A DNA stretch of 29,525 nt from Ignavibacteria bacterium UBA2360 (GCA_002344125.1 DDTQ01000007.1:1-29525), one strand, 5' to 3'; positions 1 to 8,543 are shown, numbered from the stretch's first letter. A program made the numbers and translations. The notes: generated by a model not told the origin, from the letters alone.

Positions 1-4
1 TCTC

Positions 5-199
5 AATTATGGCCCTCACCCCCCCGCCCCTCTCCCAAAGGGAGAGGGGAGAGTAAGCCGAAGATTTGCCGGTCATTTCACGGGATGTTTAATTATAGCC
101 CTCACCCCAAGCCCCTCTCCCAAAGGGAGAGGAGAGAGTAAGCCGAAAATTCCAGGACATTACCCCCTCTCCTTTTAGGAGAGGGGACAAGGGGTGAGG
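5..199. repeat. Cluster of three intergenic hairpin repeats
   Basis: Two direct copies of a roughly 60-bp unit lie at 5-64 and 91-150. Both begin AATTAT, contain CCTCACCCC and a hairpin (CCCTCTCCC, AAA loop, GGGAGAGG), and end AGAGTAAGCCGAA. A third, diverged copy lies in the opposite orientation at 163-199, with a CCTCTCC/GGAGAGG stem and GGGGTGAGG at its end. The 305 bases before the first gene hold nothing else except a possible promoter. I recognise this pattern as a type of dispersed intergenic repeat common in environmental bacterial genomes; its function is unknown. Confidence 0.8.
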
Positions 200-247
200 T
201 CATTATCTCAGTAGTTCCTTACCCAAAAAACATCACAAAATTTTATA

Positions 248-278
248 TTGATAAAACCCTTTAAAACAGGTAAATTTA
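248..278 (+). promoter_or_regulatory. Possible Bacteroidota-type promoter for nuoG-like gene
   Basis: TTG at 248-250 is followed by exactly 20 bases and then TAAATTTA at 271-278, one mismatch from the TAnnTTTG -7 consensus of Bacteroidota sigma factors. The predicted transcript start is about 20 bases before the ATG at 306. The mismatch makes this tentative, but the N20 spacing matches the better examples in this window. Confidence 0.35.
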
Positions 279-305
279 AAGAATTATTTCAAAAAATTTC
301 ACATT

Positions 306-1982
306 ATGCCTACATTTTTTCTTGACGGAAAAGAACTTGAATATTCACAGGGACAAACAATAATAGAAGCTGCAAAAGCAGCAGGAATAGAGATACCGCA
401 TTTTTGCTGGCACCCCTCACTTAGCGTATCAGGCAACTGCCGGGTATGTTTGGTGGAAGTGGAAAAGGCGCCCAAGGGAATGATAGCCTGCGCGACCCAA
501 TGCACTGAAGGAATGGTGGTCCATTCAAATTCGCCGAAGGCAGTTCACATGCGCAATGCGGTTATGGAATTCCTATTAATTAACCACCCGCTTGACTGCC
601 CGATATGCGATGAAGCAGGGGAGTGCAAACTTCAGGATTACGCTTATAAGTACAGCATAGGTAAATCGAGGTTTGATGAGGAAAAGAATCATAAAGATAA
701 GCGCGTTGAACTGGGTCCGCATGTTATGTTTGACCAGGAACGCTGCATAAGCTGCAGCCGCTGCATCAGGTATTGCGAAGAAGTAGTTGGCGATCCGCAG
801 CTGACATTTGTAAACCGCGGTGAAAAGGTCACCATAGAAACTTTCCCCGGTAAACAGCTTGATAACCCGTACTCGATGAATGTGATCGAGCTGTGCCCGG
901 TTGGCGCATTAACTTGCCGTGATTTCCGTTTCCGCGCAAGGGTTTGGGATATGAGCCATACAAACAGTGTTTGCACAGGCTGCGCCAGAGGCTGCAATGA
1001 TGAAATATGGGTAAGAGATAACGTTATCAAGAGACTTATACCAAGAGAGAACATGGATGTGAACCAGTACTGGATGTGCGACTATGGCAGGCTGAATACC
1101 TACAAGTTTGTAAACGATGAAGCAACAAGAGTGAATTCACCCATGATGCGTGAAGAAGATGTATCGCAGGAATCAGGGGGACTTAAGGAATGCGACTGGG
1201 ATGACGCAATAGCAAGAGTAATTTCTGAGATCAAAAATTACAAAGCCGAAGAGCTGGCATTCATAGCTTCGCCGTACTCAACCCTTGAAGATAACTTCGC
1301 GCTGCAGAGATTCGCGAAAGAAATTGCAGGCTGTGATAATATAGCGTACATTCCGCATATTGAAGGTGAAGATGATAAACTGCTTTTGAGGGCTGATAAA
1401 ACTCCGAACGCAGCTGGATTAAAGCTGCTGGGTATTGCCCCGATAGATATGAAATTCATTGAGAAGATCCTGAACAGGCAGTTCAAGATGGTTTATATAC
1501 TGAACGATAGTTTAGGCAGACTAGAAAGAACTGATGATATCGCGAAGGCAATTGAAATTGCCGTGCTTCATATAAGCAATTTTTATGAGCAGAGCCATAA
1601 GGCTACAGTTGTTCTTCCGGCATCAACTTATGCGGAGATAAACGGAACGTACGTAAATTTCCAGAACAGGGTGCAGCGTATAAGGCCCGCCGTTGCTACG
1701 CTTGAGCAGGAAAGACTGCCGGGTGAGTTTGCTGTAAGCAGACTTGATAAGTTCGGCTCTCACAATGACAGGTGGACAAAGGGAACCCGTTTTAACGCAA
1801 GGCCGGCATGGAAAGTGATAAGCCAGATGGCAAAGGTGCTTGGCAGCGATTTTGGATATGAAAACACAGAAGAAGTATTTGATGATATTGCGGCAAAAGT
1901 TCCAGCACTTGCCGGTATGAGCTATGAAGTTGTTGGTACGCTTGGCGCTGTTGTGGGACAAGCTGAAGAGGTGACTGCTTAG
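306..1982 (+). CDS. nuoG: Short NADH-quinone oxidoreductase subunit G-like Fe-S protein
   Basis: This is the iron-sulfur electron-wiring subunit of complex I-like enzymes. Visible ligand sets in order are: an N-terminal plant-type [2Fe-2S] ferredoxin domain (C34, C45, C48, C62); the His-ligated [4Fe-4S] site of the NADH_dehydrogenase G family (H94, C98, C101, C107); a further [4Fe-4S] set (C147, C150, C153, C197); and the four-Cys site opening the molybdopterin-oxidoreductase-like region (C223, C226, C230, C258). The C-terminal part keeps the typical INGTYVN-x-QNRVQ stretch. At 558 residues it is clearly shorter than E. coli NuoG (about 900), so the molybdopterin-like domain is reduced. No nuoE, nuoF or nuoH lies beside it: argS follows and repeats precede it. 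It could instead serve an NAD-linked hydrogenase or formate dehydrogenase. The start has no Shine-Dalgarno sequence. Confidence 0.85.
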   Translation: MPTFFLDGKELEYSQGQTIIEAAKAAGIEIPHFCWHPSLSVSGNCRVCLVEVEKAPKGMIACATQCTEGMVVHSNSPKAVHMRNAVMEFLLINHPLDCPICDEAGECKLQDYAYKYSIGKSRFDEEKNHKDKRVELGPHVMFDQERCISCSRCIRYCEEVVGDPQLTFVNRGEKVTIETFPGKQLDNPYSMNVIELCPVGALTCRDFRFRARVWDMSHTNSVCTGCARGCNDEIWVRDNVIKRLIPRENMDVNQYWMCDYGRLNTYKFVNDEATRVNSPMMREEDVSQESGGLKECDWDDAIARVISEIKNYKAEELAFIASPYSTLEDNFALQRFAKEIAGCDNIAYIPHIEGEDDKLLLRADKTPNAAGLKLLGIAPIDMKFIEKILNRQFKMVYILNDSLGRLERTDDIAKAIEIAVLHISNFYEQSHKATVVLPASTYAEINGTYVNFQNRVQRIRPAVATLEQERLPGEFAVSRLDKFGSHNDRWTKGTRFNARPAWKVISQMAKVLGSDFGYENTEEVFDDIAAKVPALAGMSYEVVGTLGAVVGQAEEVTA

Positions 1983-2044
1983 TATCACGTAAACTCCAAG
2001 CTTCAGGCAGTCGAAAAGGCGTATTTAGAATAGAATAACAGTAA

Positions 2045-2143
2045 GGGGCTGTTTCAAAAGCACTTTGTCATTCCTGCGAAGGCAGGAATCTTGAAAAATT
2101 GTAACAAATATTTTTCTTGTAAGATTACTTTTGAAAAAGCCCC
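2045..2143. repeat. 99-bp inverted-repeat element with a nested hairpin repeat
   Basis: The ends are GGGGCTGTTTCAAAAG (2045-2060) and its near-perfect complement CTTTTGAAAAAGCCCC (2128-2143), with one mismatch in 16. Inside, at 2067-2090, is a second repeat with the stem ATTCCTGC/GCAGGAAT around a GAAG loop, of the widespread 'gtcattcctgcgaaggcaggaatc' type. The same outer arms occur without the 67-bp interior at 17302-17338. It lies between the nuoG-like gene and argS. Confidence 0.75.
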
Positions 2144-2147
2144 TATC

Positions 2148-2155
2148 TATTTTTG
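2148..2155 (+). promoter_or_regulatory. Possible -7 box for argS
   Basis: TATTTTTG matches TAnnTTTG and lies just beyond the right arm of the 2045-2143 repeat, about 55 bases before the argS start. No TTG sits at the favoured 20-base spacing (TTA is there instead), so the call is weak. Confidence 0.3.
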
Positions 2156-2209
2156 AATAAGTTCAAACAATTGAAGTTTTATTAAAAACTTCAAAAGTAT
2201 TTAAGATTT

Positions 2210-3895
2210 TTGAAGACAGAAATTGAATTTAAAACCACACAGTTGGATATAAAACAATACGTATCAGGTAAGTTTAACAGCGCGCTTGGCGCGCTTGGAG
2301 TTGAAGGCGCATCGGTGATACTGGAACGACCCAGGGATGCATCGCATGGAGATATTTCCTGCAATGCGGCTATGATGTACGCCAAGAAACTCGGTAAAAA
2401 TCCGAAGGATTTTGCGCAGGCAATAATTGAAGAGCTTGCCTTGCCGGATGAGTATATAACAAAAGCATCAGTTGCGGGTCCCGGATTTATAAACCTGTTT
2501 ATTGCGGATAAGTATTACGCGGCAAAGCTTGCTGAAATAAATGCGCTAAAAGGTAACTTTGGCAGGCTTAATGATAATGCAGGTAAGACGGCTGATATTG
2601 AGTGGGTGAGCGCGAATCCAACCGGAGAACTTCATACCGGACACGGCAGGCAGACTGCCCTTGGTAAAGCCATAGCGAATCTGCTTGAGTGGACAGGGTA
2701 CAAAGTAACACGCGAATATTATTATAACAATGCAGGTAAGCAGATGGAAAACCTGGCAAGATCTGTATATGCGCGTTACCGACAGATATTTGAGCCTGAA
2801 TTTCCTTTCCCTGAGGATGCATACGCCGGAGATTACGTGAAGGAGATTGCCGCAATACTGGAAAAAGAGCATGGTGATGCACTGATAGATGCTGATAATA
2901 AAATTTTCAGGGAAGCAGGCGAGAACTGGTGCTTTAAATCGATAAGGCAAACTCTGCATAATTTTGGCATAACGCACGATGTATTTTTCAATGAAAGCAC
3001 ATTGTATGAATCAGGTAAAATTACCGAGACCTTAGAAGAATTCAAAAAGCGGGGGCTTTCATACGAAAAGGACGGGGCAGTTTGGCTTAAAACAAGTGAG
3101 CTGCTTAAGAACAAAAAAGATGCTGCCGATAAAGTGATCGTTAAAGCAACCGGTGAACCAACATACCGGCTGCCTGATATGGCATACCATATTGATAAAT
3201 TGAAACGCGGGTATGACCTTATAATAGATATCTTCGGTGCAGATCACGGGGATACTTACAGAGAGGTTTTGGCAGGAATTGAAGGCCTTGGATATGATAC
3301 ATCAAAAATTAAGGTGATAATTCACCAGATGGTTACCTTTGTGCAGGATGGCAAGCCGGTTAAAATGAGCAAACGCGCTGATAACGTTTATACTCTTGAT
3401 GACCTGATTGAAGATATTGGCGTTGATGTTACGCAGTTCTTTTTTGTGATGCGAAGCGCGAACACTCACCTTGAATTTGATATTGCGCTTGCGCGCGAGC
3501 AGTCTGATAAGAATCCGGTATTCTACCTGCAGTACGCGCATGCAAGAATATGCAGCATCTTAAGGAACGCTGCTGAAGTATTCCCTGAATACAGCTCTAA
3601 AGGTAATATAAATTACAATTTGCTTGATTCCCCTGAGGCATTAAGCCTGATGAAGATACTCAGCGCTTTTCCGGAAACAGTGGCATCAGCGGCAGCGACA
3701 TTTGAGCCGCATAAAGTAATTACCTACCTTAACGAAGTTGCTGAGAATTATCACAGGTTCTACCACAACAACCGCGTGATTGATGCAGAGGCGAAAGAGT
3801 TATCATACGCAAGATTAAAGCTCTGCGAAGCCGCGCGAATAGTGCTGAAGAACGGGTTTGATATAATAGGGATTAGCGCGCCGGAGAGGATGTAG
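2210..3895 (+). CDS. argS: Arginyl-tRNA synthetase
   Basis: Charges tRNA-Arg with arginine in the cytoplasm; a class I aminoacyl-tRNA synthetase. The HIGH-type signature appears as HTGH (residues 142-145) in a GELHTGHGRQ context, and the KMSKR loop is at 385-389. The N-terminal additive domain (SHGDISCNAAM region) and the C-terminal all-helical DALR anticodon-binding domain (about 440-561, ending near LKNGFDIIGISAPERM) are both present. The length of 561 residues is normal for the family. The start is a TTG at 2210: an in-frame stop at 2183-2185 leaves no ATG or GTG alternative, and the next Met (about residue 55) would cut into the N-terminal domain. No Shine-Dalgarno sequence is visible. 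It is probably transcribed separately from the gene before it, because an inverted-repeat element lies between them. Confidence 0.97.
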   Translation: MKTEIEFKTTQLDIKQYVSGKFNSALGALGVEGASVILERPRDASHGDISCNAAMMYAKKLGKNPKDFAQAIIEELALPDEYITKASVAGPGFINLFIADKYYAAKLAEINALKGNFGRLNDNAGKTADIEWVSANPTGELHTGHGRQTALGKAIANLLEWTGYKVTREYYYNNAGKQMENLARSVYARYRQIFEPEFPFPEDAYAGDYVKEIAAILEKEHGDALIDADNKIFREAGENWCFKSIRQTLHNFGITHDVFFNESTLYESGKITETLEEFKKRGLSYEKDGAVWLKTSELLKNKKDAADKVIVKATGEPTYRLPDMAYHIDKLKRGYDLIIDIFGADHGDTYREVLAGIEGLGYDTSKIKVIIHQMVTFVQDGKPVKMSKRADNVYTLDDLIEDIGVDVTQFFFVMRSANTHLEFDIALAREQSDKNPVFYLQYAHARICSILRNAAEVFPEYSSKGNINYNLLDSPEALSLMKILSAFPETVASAAATFEPHKVITYLNEVAENYHRFYHNNRVIDAEAKELSYARLKLCEAARIVLKNGFDIIGISAPERM

Positions 3896-3899
3896 GGCG

Positions 3900-3940
3900 G
3901 AGGCAGGTTATAGGTTTCAGGTTGCAGGTTGCAGGTTACA
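3900..3940. repeat. Short iterated CAGGTT-type sequence
   Basis: Right after argS, a heptamer resembling CAGGTTG is repeated about five times with variation: GCAGGTTA, TAGGTTT, CAGGTTG, CAGGTTG, CAGGTTA. This is a degenerate tandem repeat with no obvious hairpin. It ends about 30 bases before the next gene. Confidence 0.6.
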
Positions 3941-3971
3941 GATTGACGATTTCGGAATCAGTCTTAATTAA

Positions 3972-4268
3972 ATGCCTATATCACTAGACGAAATAAAAGA
4001 GAAACTTCTTGAAATTCTAAATGAAAAACCCGGTGAGATCAGGGGCGATTTAGTTAGAAAATTTGATGATGAAATTTTTCTGAGAGATGATATAGATGTT
4101 AGAGATGAAGTTGAAGATGTGTTAACCGATCTTGCAGATGAACTTGAGTACTATGTTTCAAATTCTTTATGGAGAAAACAACATCGCTCATATTTTGGAG
4201 ACGAAGAGCTTGAGCTGAAAATTAACACGGCGCTACAGAAGATTGAAGTTTTGAGTAAACCAAATTAA
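3972..4268 (+). CDS. Small acidic protein of unknown function
   Basis: A 98-residue soluble protein with no signal peptide or membrane segment. It is strongly acidic in the middle (a run of Asp and Glu from about residue 47 to 62) and is predicted to be largely helical. I do not recognise a family. The ATG at 3972 has no Shine-Dalgarno sequence, as is usual here. The gene is followed within about 60 bases by a convincing rho-independent terminator, which supports a real expressed gene at the end of the argS region. A small immunity- or antitoxin-like protein would fit the size and charge, but nothing in the sequence shows that. Confidence 0.6.
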   Translation: MPISLDEIKEKLLEILNEKPGEIRGDLVRKFDDEIFLRDDIDVRDEVEDVLTDLADELEYYVSNSLWRKQHRSYFGDEELELKINTALQKIEVLSKPN

Positions 4269-4325
4269 GTTCGTTGCTTTGTTTGTTTTTTGACCACATG
4301 CTTATTGGTAGGTTTGATAATATAT

Positions 4326-4351
4326 ATCCCGCTTTCGCGGGGATTTTTTTT
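4326..4351 (+). terminator. Rho-independent terminator
   Basis: A GC-rich stem (ATCCCGC / GCGGGGAT with a TTTC loop, one mismatch) is followed by eight T residues. It lies about 58 bases after the stop of the small acidic protein and ends the plus-strand block. Confidence 0.85.
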
Positions 4352-4361
4352 GAAATGCAAA

Positions 4362-4380
4362 AGGGAGCCTGTGGCTCCCT
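4362..4380 (-). terminator. Terminator of the cupin gene
   Basis: Perfect stem AGGGAGCC/GGCTCCCT with a three-base loop. Read on the minus strand it is followed by TTTTGCATTTC, and it lies about 87 bases past the cupin stop codon. It sits back to back with the plus-strand terminator at 4326-4351. Confidence 0.7.
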
Positions 4381-4466
4381 ATTGTTTTGGGGTAATAAAT
4401 GAAGAGAACGATTGATGCTATATTCTTTATTTGGAGGTTAGGTTGAAATGTGTGAACCGGGGATAG

Positions 4467-4901
4467 TTACTTTAATTCTGACGGATCGCCGTACCATTCG
4501 GTATCCATTATTGCAGCGGGGTGAATGTTCACAGTCTTTACTTTTTTATCGGTTTTATTGGTGAACTCATGCCATTTACCTGCAGGTACTATCATTATAT
4601 TACCTTCTTTTACAGTGTATGTTTTGTCTTCAACAATTGCTTCCATTTCACCTTCAAGCACAATGAAAGTTTCCTCGTAAGAATGGCGGTGTTTTTTGGG
4701 TCCGATGCCGGGCGAAAAATCACACAGGAAGAACGATACATTCGCGTTATTTTCAAATCCGTTAAATATAGCCAGCTCTTTGCCGTAAGGCATGATGCTT
4801 TTAATTTCTACAAAGGTTACATCATTGTTATTGATATACGGGAAACGGGTTTTTGCTTCCTTGTATGATTCCTTAAAAACTTCAGTTAATTGGTTATTCA
4901 T
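4467..4901 (-). CDS. Cupin-domain protein
   Basis: A 144-residue single-domain cupin of the Cupin_2 type. Motif 1 is visible as H71-x-H73-x3-E77 inside a G-x-HxH-x3-E-x6-G pattern ending at G84. Motif 2 has PAGKWH with H111. These four residues form the usual 3-His/1-Glu metal site in a small beta-barrel. The substrate cannot be told from sequence; cupins of this size include dioxygenases, isomerases and non-enzymatic sugar or ligand binders. The gene stands alone between a pair of opposed terminators (4326-4380) and the terminator of the protease operon (5028-5063). A TAnnTTTG box lies about 63 bases upstream. The ATG at 4901 is preceded only by a weak AAGAAAAA. Confidence 0.88.
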   Translation of the reverse strand: MNNQLTEVFKESYKEAKTRFPYINNNDVTFVEIKSIMPYGKELAIFNGFENNANVSFFLCDFSPGIGPKKHRHSYEETFIVLEGEMEAIVEDKTYTVKEGNIMIVPAGKWHEFTNKTDKKVKTVNIHPAAIMDTEWYGDPSELK

Positions 4902-4963
4902 TTTTCTTATAGTTAGTCAGTTAAATTGTTCATTGAATAATTTCAATGATGCAATTTAGTATG

Positions 4964-4971
4964 CAAACATA
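4964..4971 (-). promoter_or_regulatory. Possible -7 box for the cupin gene
   Basis: On the minus strand the sequence reads TATGTTTG, a full TAnnTTTG match, about 63 bases upstream of the cupin ATG. No TTG is found at the 20-base spacing seen elsewhere in the window, so only the -7 half is supported. Confidence 0.4.
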
Positions 4972-5027
4972 ACTTAGAAAAATCGAAATTTACCATAAAT
5001 TAAGAGGTGAATAGGGCGATGGCGTGT

Positions 5028-5063
5028 AAAAAAAGCTGAAAATTGTTGGATTTTCAGCTTTTT
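5028..5063 (-). terminator. Terminator of the parAB-protease operon
   Basis: An A/T-flanked stem of about 14 bp (AAAAAGCTGAAAAT / ATTTTCAGCTTTTT, six-base loop) with T-runs on both sides, so it could work in either direction. It lies 53 bases past the stop of the protease gene. Confidence 0.75.
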
Positions 5064-5115
5064 GTGGAATATTGACCCCTTAAAATTTAAGGGTGGTGAG
5101 TATTGAAATTACTTT

Positions 5116-8100
5116 CTATTTAACCAGAACAAGCTTTTTTACTGAGGAAAAATTCATACCATCACCTGTTACACTTATGCGGTATATGTATATACCGCTT
5201 GCAATATTTGTACCATCAAATATTGCTGTGTAATAGCCCGCATCCATTTTGGAATTTACGATGGTGTTAACCAACTGACCGGTAAGATCATACACAGAAA
5301 TATTTACGGCTGCATCAATGGGCAGCTGGTAATCGATCCTGGAAACCGGGTTTGAAGGATTAGGGTAGTTTTGCGAGAGATCAAAGTTTACGGGTCTTCC
5401 TATTTCAACAGGGTATGCGGCATTGAAAATTTCATAGTTGCCGTTAAGATCAATTTGTTTAAGCCTGTAATTGAACTTGCCGTTGCCCGGCTTAAGATCT
5501 GTGAAAGTGTAGAATCTTTGTTCATTAGTGGTGCCGCTGCCTTCAATATATCCGGCATTCACCCAGCCTGATAGATTTCCGTTCTTATCAATTGTCTGAC
5601 GGTGAACTTCAAAGCCGGCGTTATTTATTTCAGTGAGTGTACTCCAAGAAAGCCGGACATCTTTTTTCACAGCAAAAAGATCAAATGAAGCGAGGCTTAC
5701 AGGCAGGGCATAATCGGTAATAAGCGAAACGCTCAGATTGGGTTTAGAAGGATCGTTGGTAGTTAAAACCATATTGCCGTTTGGCGCATCAAGCTGCTGC
5801 GGGCTGCCGCTTTTTGTCATTCCCAGCGCATTGGTTGCCCTGACTGTGAAAAGCCCGCTATCATTTGGTGCAATGGGTCCGGGCAGCGGAGTTAACAGAA
5901 TGAAATCAGCTGAAAATGACCCGGTGAAATTTGCGGCGCTTACAGTCAGATTTGATGTACCTGAATTTTTGAGATAAAAATCCTTATCTACAAATGAACT
6001 TTGTGGAATGATTCCAAAATCTATCGTTGTATCGGCGGCACTGTTGACTCTTGCAGAGGGGCTAAGTGCGCCTGTTGTTCTGACAAAAGTGATCCGCAGA
6101 CTATCGTAGTTAGGCGCATCGCCGGAGGCTATATCATAGTTCACAAACCGCCAGTTACCATTTGCTGAAGTGCCGTTATATCCGCGCATGGTAATTTCCG
6201 GGTAGAACGTTCCGTTGGTATATGGAGGTGAGGCCTGGTACCAGAATTGTGAAGCGGAATCCGTCACATATGCGCCGGTTATGTTATCAAGTGAAGACCC
6301 GTTTTCAGAGAACAGGCATTTACGGTTGTTGTTATTATCAGCAATGGGTGACCAAATATAAAGGATGTTATCGCTTACATAGGTATGCCTGAGATATATA
6401 CGCACTTTGGTGCTTAAGATCTTAAAATTCCCAAAATTAACGCTGCCTGAAATGCCGCCTCCGGCATCGGGGGGTGACCAAGCCGCATGTTTGTTAGTTG
6501 ATTCCGTTAAGCTGCCAACAGCATAATAGCATAGCCAGAAGTTGTTTGGCGCGCCTTTTGGGAAGTAAGCAATGTTACCTGAAAAATCGGCGGCTTTAAT
6601 GTAATACTGCACTTCAGTTTCCCAGCCGTAACAGGGTATGTTGAAGTAGAAATTACTTCCTGAATTTGAAGACGCGTAAACTGAATCAAATGAGCTCCAG
6701 CCAGCATTGTTCTTATTATGGCGGTAAATTATCATTGGCATTGATGTTCCTGATGCCGGTACGCTTGCTCCGTCATGATCGGTAATATTAGCAGTAAGCA
6801 GCGTTTGATACGTACTGTTATGACTTCGCGCATTTGTGTGATTGATTGACGGCGGCGTAACATCTGTACCGGCTGCAAGCCGTACAGAATTGTACGCGTT
6901 TATTCTTCCGTAACCGTAGTACGCATTCCACTTGCCGTATGTTTTGGTTGTGGAATAGGGAACGTTATCGATCTTATCGCAGCCATAAAGTAAATTTTGA
7001 GTAACCTGCAGCCTTGTTTGAGAAGTATTAACAGAAAGCACGAGAGCCGCGACACCAGCCGCATTTGGACAAGAGCAAGACGTACCGTTAAATACATCAT
7101 AATAATTTCCGGATACGCCCGCAGAAGTGTTATAACCTCCGGTACCCTGGACATCAAGTGAATAACATACTGTTGGGGCAACGCATTCAATATCTCCGGT
7201 AGAAACTGATTCGCCGTAGTTGCCACCCCACCAAAACTGGTTACCGGTGCCGGCAGCTTTTTTCTGGTCATGTGTTGTAGATGCGCCAACGCAAATTACA
7301 TTTGGCAGGTAAGAAGGATATTCAGGCGGGTTTCTGCCTTCATTGCCGGAGGAAAACAAAATCACGCAGCCAAGTCCGCCTCTGCCTGAAGTTGCGGCGC
7401 TGTTGATAGCGTTTGTAATTACCGCGGCAACTGTACCGCCGCCCCAGCTATTGCTAAGCACATCTATTCCCCGAACACGTGCGGTATCAAAAGATCTTGC
7501 GATGCCTGCATTGGTTGCCGCACCCGTTGAATTAAATATTCTGAGTGACATCAGCCTGCAGTTTGGTGCAATTCCCGCGATACCAAGAGAGTTGTTAGTG
7601 ATAGCGCCGATAAGTCCCGCAGTACAGGTTCCATGTGAACCTGAGTCGCGGGGGACTGTGTTACGGTTGTAGTAGCCATCGTAACCTGGCATTAAGTGAC
7701 CGGGAGACTGGAAATCAGGGTGAGTGGAATCAATGCCCGTATCAAAAACACCTACTTCAATAGATGAAGAGCCAAGTGTATAATCCCATGCCTGCGCAAG
7801 GCGCATATCTGCGCCGGTTAAACCGTTTACCGTTGATCCGTCCCCGGCTGAGGTGTTTCCGCCGGTGGTCACTAATTGAGCTGTGTTGTTAAGTGCCCAT
7901 TGTGAAGGATAGTAGGTATCGTTGGGGGTGTAATGCAGCAAACAAAAATCGGGATAAAGAAAATTTGGTTCAGCAAATTCAAAAATTGATGAATTGTAGT
8001 AAATATCTGAAAGCTCGAGCGCGTTTTTGTTTACACCCGGTAAGGATTTAAGTAAAAATCCCTTTTTATCTCCAATATTACCCAGAACGATACAGCGGTT

Positions 8101-8532
8101 CAGAGAGTTTAACCTGTTTAAGGCTTCAGTAAATTTTTCGTCCTTTATTCTTACAATAAATTCATCAGTTGGCACCTGGCAGACTTTTCTTGAGGAGCCG
8201 TAGTAGGTTTTGGTAATGAATTTAATGCCGGGGATCCCCTGTAATGATTGAACAGCTGAATTTACTCTTGAAAAAAGCCTGCTGCCGGAAAGAGTGACAA
8301 TAATTACATTTTCATCAGCAATTTTTACGGTATCAGAAGAATTAAGCCTGTTCTTAATTCTTTCAGAAATATTCTGCGAAGAGAAAGCGGAGCTTTCAAT
8401 GATCACAGCAATTTTGTCTTCCCGCTGTTCGAGTGTAACCGGGGTGTTATTGTAATAGTAATAATTTACCTCAGCGTAAACAGGGCGCAGTACTAACAAA
8501 GAAATGAAAACAGCAATAACCGGTAATTTCAT
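5116..8532 (-). CDS. Secreted subtilisin-like (S8) protease with T9SS sorting domain
   Basis: An exported serine endopeptidase of 1138 residues. Domains in order: signal peptide (1-20, ending VYA); a pro-region including an inhibitor-like segment (about 120-195); the S8 catalytic domain (about 245-550) with the triad D264 in VFDTG, H300 in SHGT and S485 in NGTSCSCP, and oxyanion Asn near 397 in SSGNEG. Then follow an Ig-like stretch, a P-domain-like jelly roll (about 680-815), a choice-of-anchor-D type domain (about 825-935), an LPV...TEINN...YRLKQ module (about 941-1040), and a T9SS sorting domain with NYPNPSNP ending KKLVLVK. The Ser motif has Cys where subtilisins often have Met or Ala (GTSMSAP); this variant is tolerated in the family. 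The gene starts 11 bases after the parB stop, so it probably belongs to the same transcript, an unexpected partner for segregation genes. Residue numbers may be off by two. Confidence 0.93.
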   Translation of the reverse strand: MKLPVIAVFISLLVLRPVYAEVNYYYYNNTPVTLEQREDKIAVIIESSAFSSQNISERIKNRLNSSDTVKIADENVIIVTLSGSRLFSRVNSAVQSLQGIPGIKFITKTYYGSSRKVCQVPTDEFIVRIKDEKFTEALNRLNSLNRCIVLGNIGDKKGFLLKSLPGVNKNALELSDIYYNSSIFEFAEPNFLYPDFCLLHYTPNDTYYPSQWALNNTAQLVTTGGNTSAGDGSTVNGLTGADMRLAQAWDYTLGSSSIEVGVFDTGIDSTHPDFQSPGHLMPGYDGYYNRNTVPRDSGSHGTCTAGLIGAITNNSLGIAGIAPNCRLMSLRIFNSTGAATNAGIARSFDTARVRGIDVLSNSWGGGTVAAVITNAINSAATSGRGGLGCVILFSSGNEGRNPPEYPSYLPNVICVGASTTHDQKKAAGTGNQFWWGGNYGESVSTGDIECVAPTVCYSLDVQGTGGYNTSAGVSGNYYDVFNGTSCSCPNAAGVAALVLSVNTSQTRLQVTQNLLYGCDKIDNVPYSTTKTYGKWNAYYGYGRINAYNSVRLAAGTDVTPPSINHTNARSHNSTYQTLLTANITDHDGASVPASGTSMPMIIYRHNKNNAGWSSFDSVYASSNSGSNFYFNIPCYGWETEVQYYIKAADFSGNIAYFPKGAPNNFWLCYYAVGSLTESTNKHAAWSPPDAGGGISGSVNFGNFKILSTKVRIYLRHTYVSDNILYIWSPIADNNNNRKCLFSENGSSLDNITGAYVTDSASQFWYQASPPYTNGTFYPEITMRGYNGTSANGNWRFVNYDIASGDAPNYDSLRITFVRTTGALSPSARVNSAADTTIDFGIIPQSSFVDKDFYLKNSGTSNLTVSAANFTGSFSADFILLTPLPGPIAPNDSGLFTVRATNALGMTKSGSPQQLDAPNGNMVLTTNDPSKPNLSVSLITDYALPVSLASFDLFAVKKDVRLSWSTLTEINNAGFEVHRQTIDKNGNLSGWVNAGYIEGSGTTNEQRFYTFTDLKPGNGKFNYRLKQIDLNGNYEIFNAAYPVEIGRPVNFDLSQNYPNPSNPVSRIDYQLPIDAAVNISVYDLTGQLVNTIVNSKMDAGYYTAIFDGTNIASGIYIYRISVTGDGMNFSSVKKLVLVK

Positions 8533-8543
8533 TTGTGCAGAAT

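Noticed and set aside
1..205. Repeats considered as a CRISPR array
   Set aside because: Only two direct copies and one inverted, the units are long with internal hairpins, and no cas gene is near.
4447..4560. Short plus-strand frame with GGAGG upstream, antisense to the cupin
   Set aside because: Only about 34 codons, fully overlapping the 3' end of a convincing gene on the other strand; the peptide has no recognisable features.
4521..4868. 115-codon plus-strand open frame
   Set aside because: It is the antisense shadow of the cupin gene, whose metal-binding motifs are intact.
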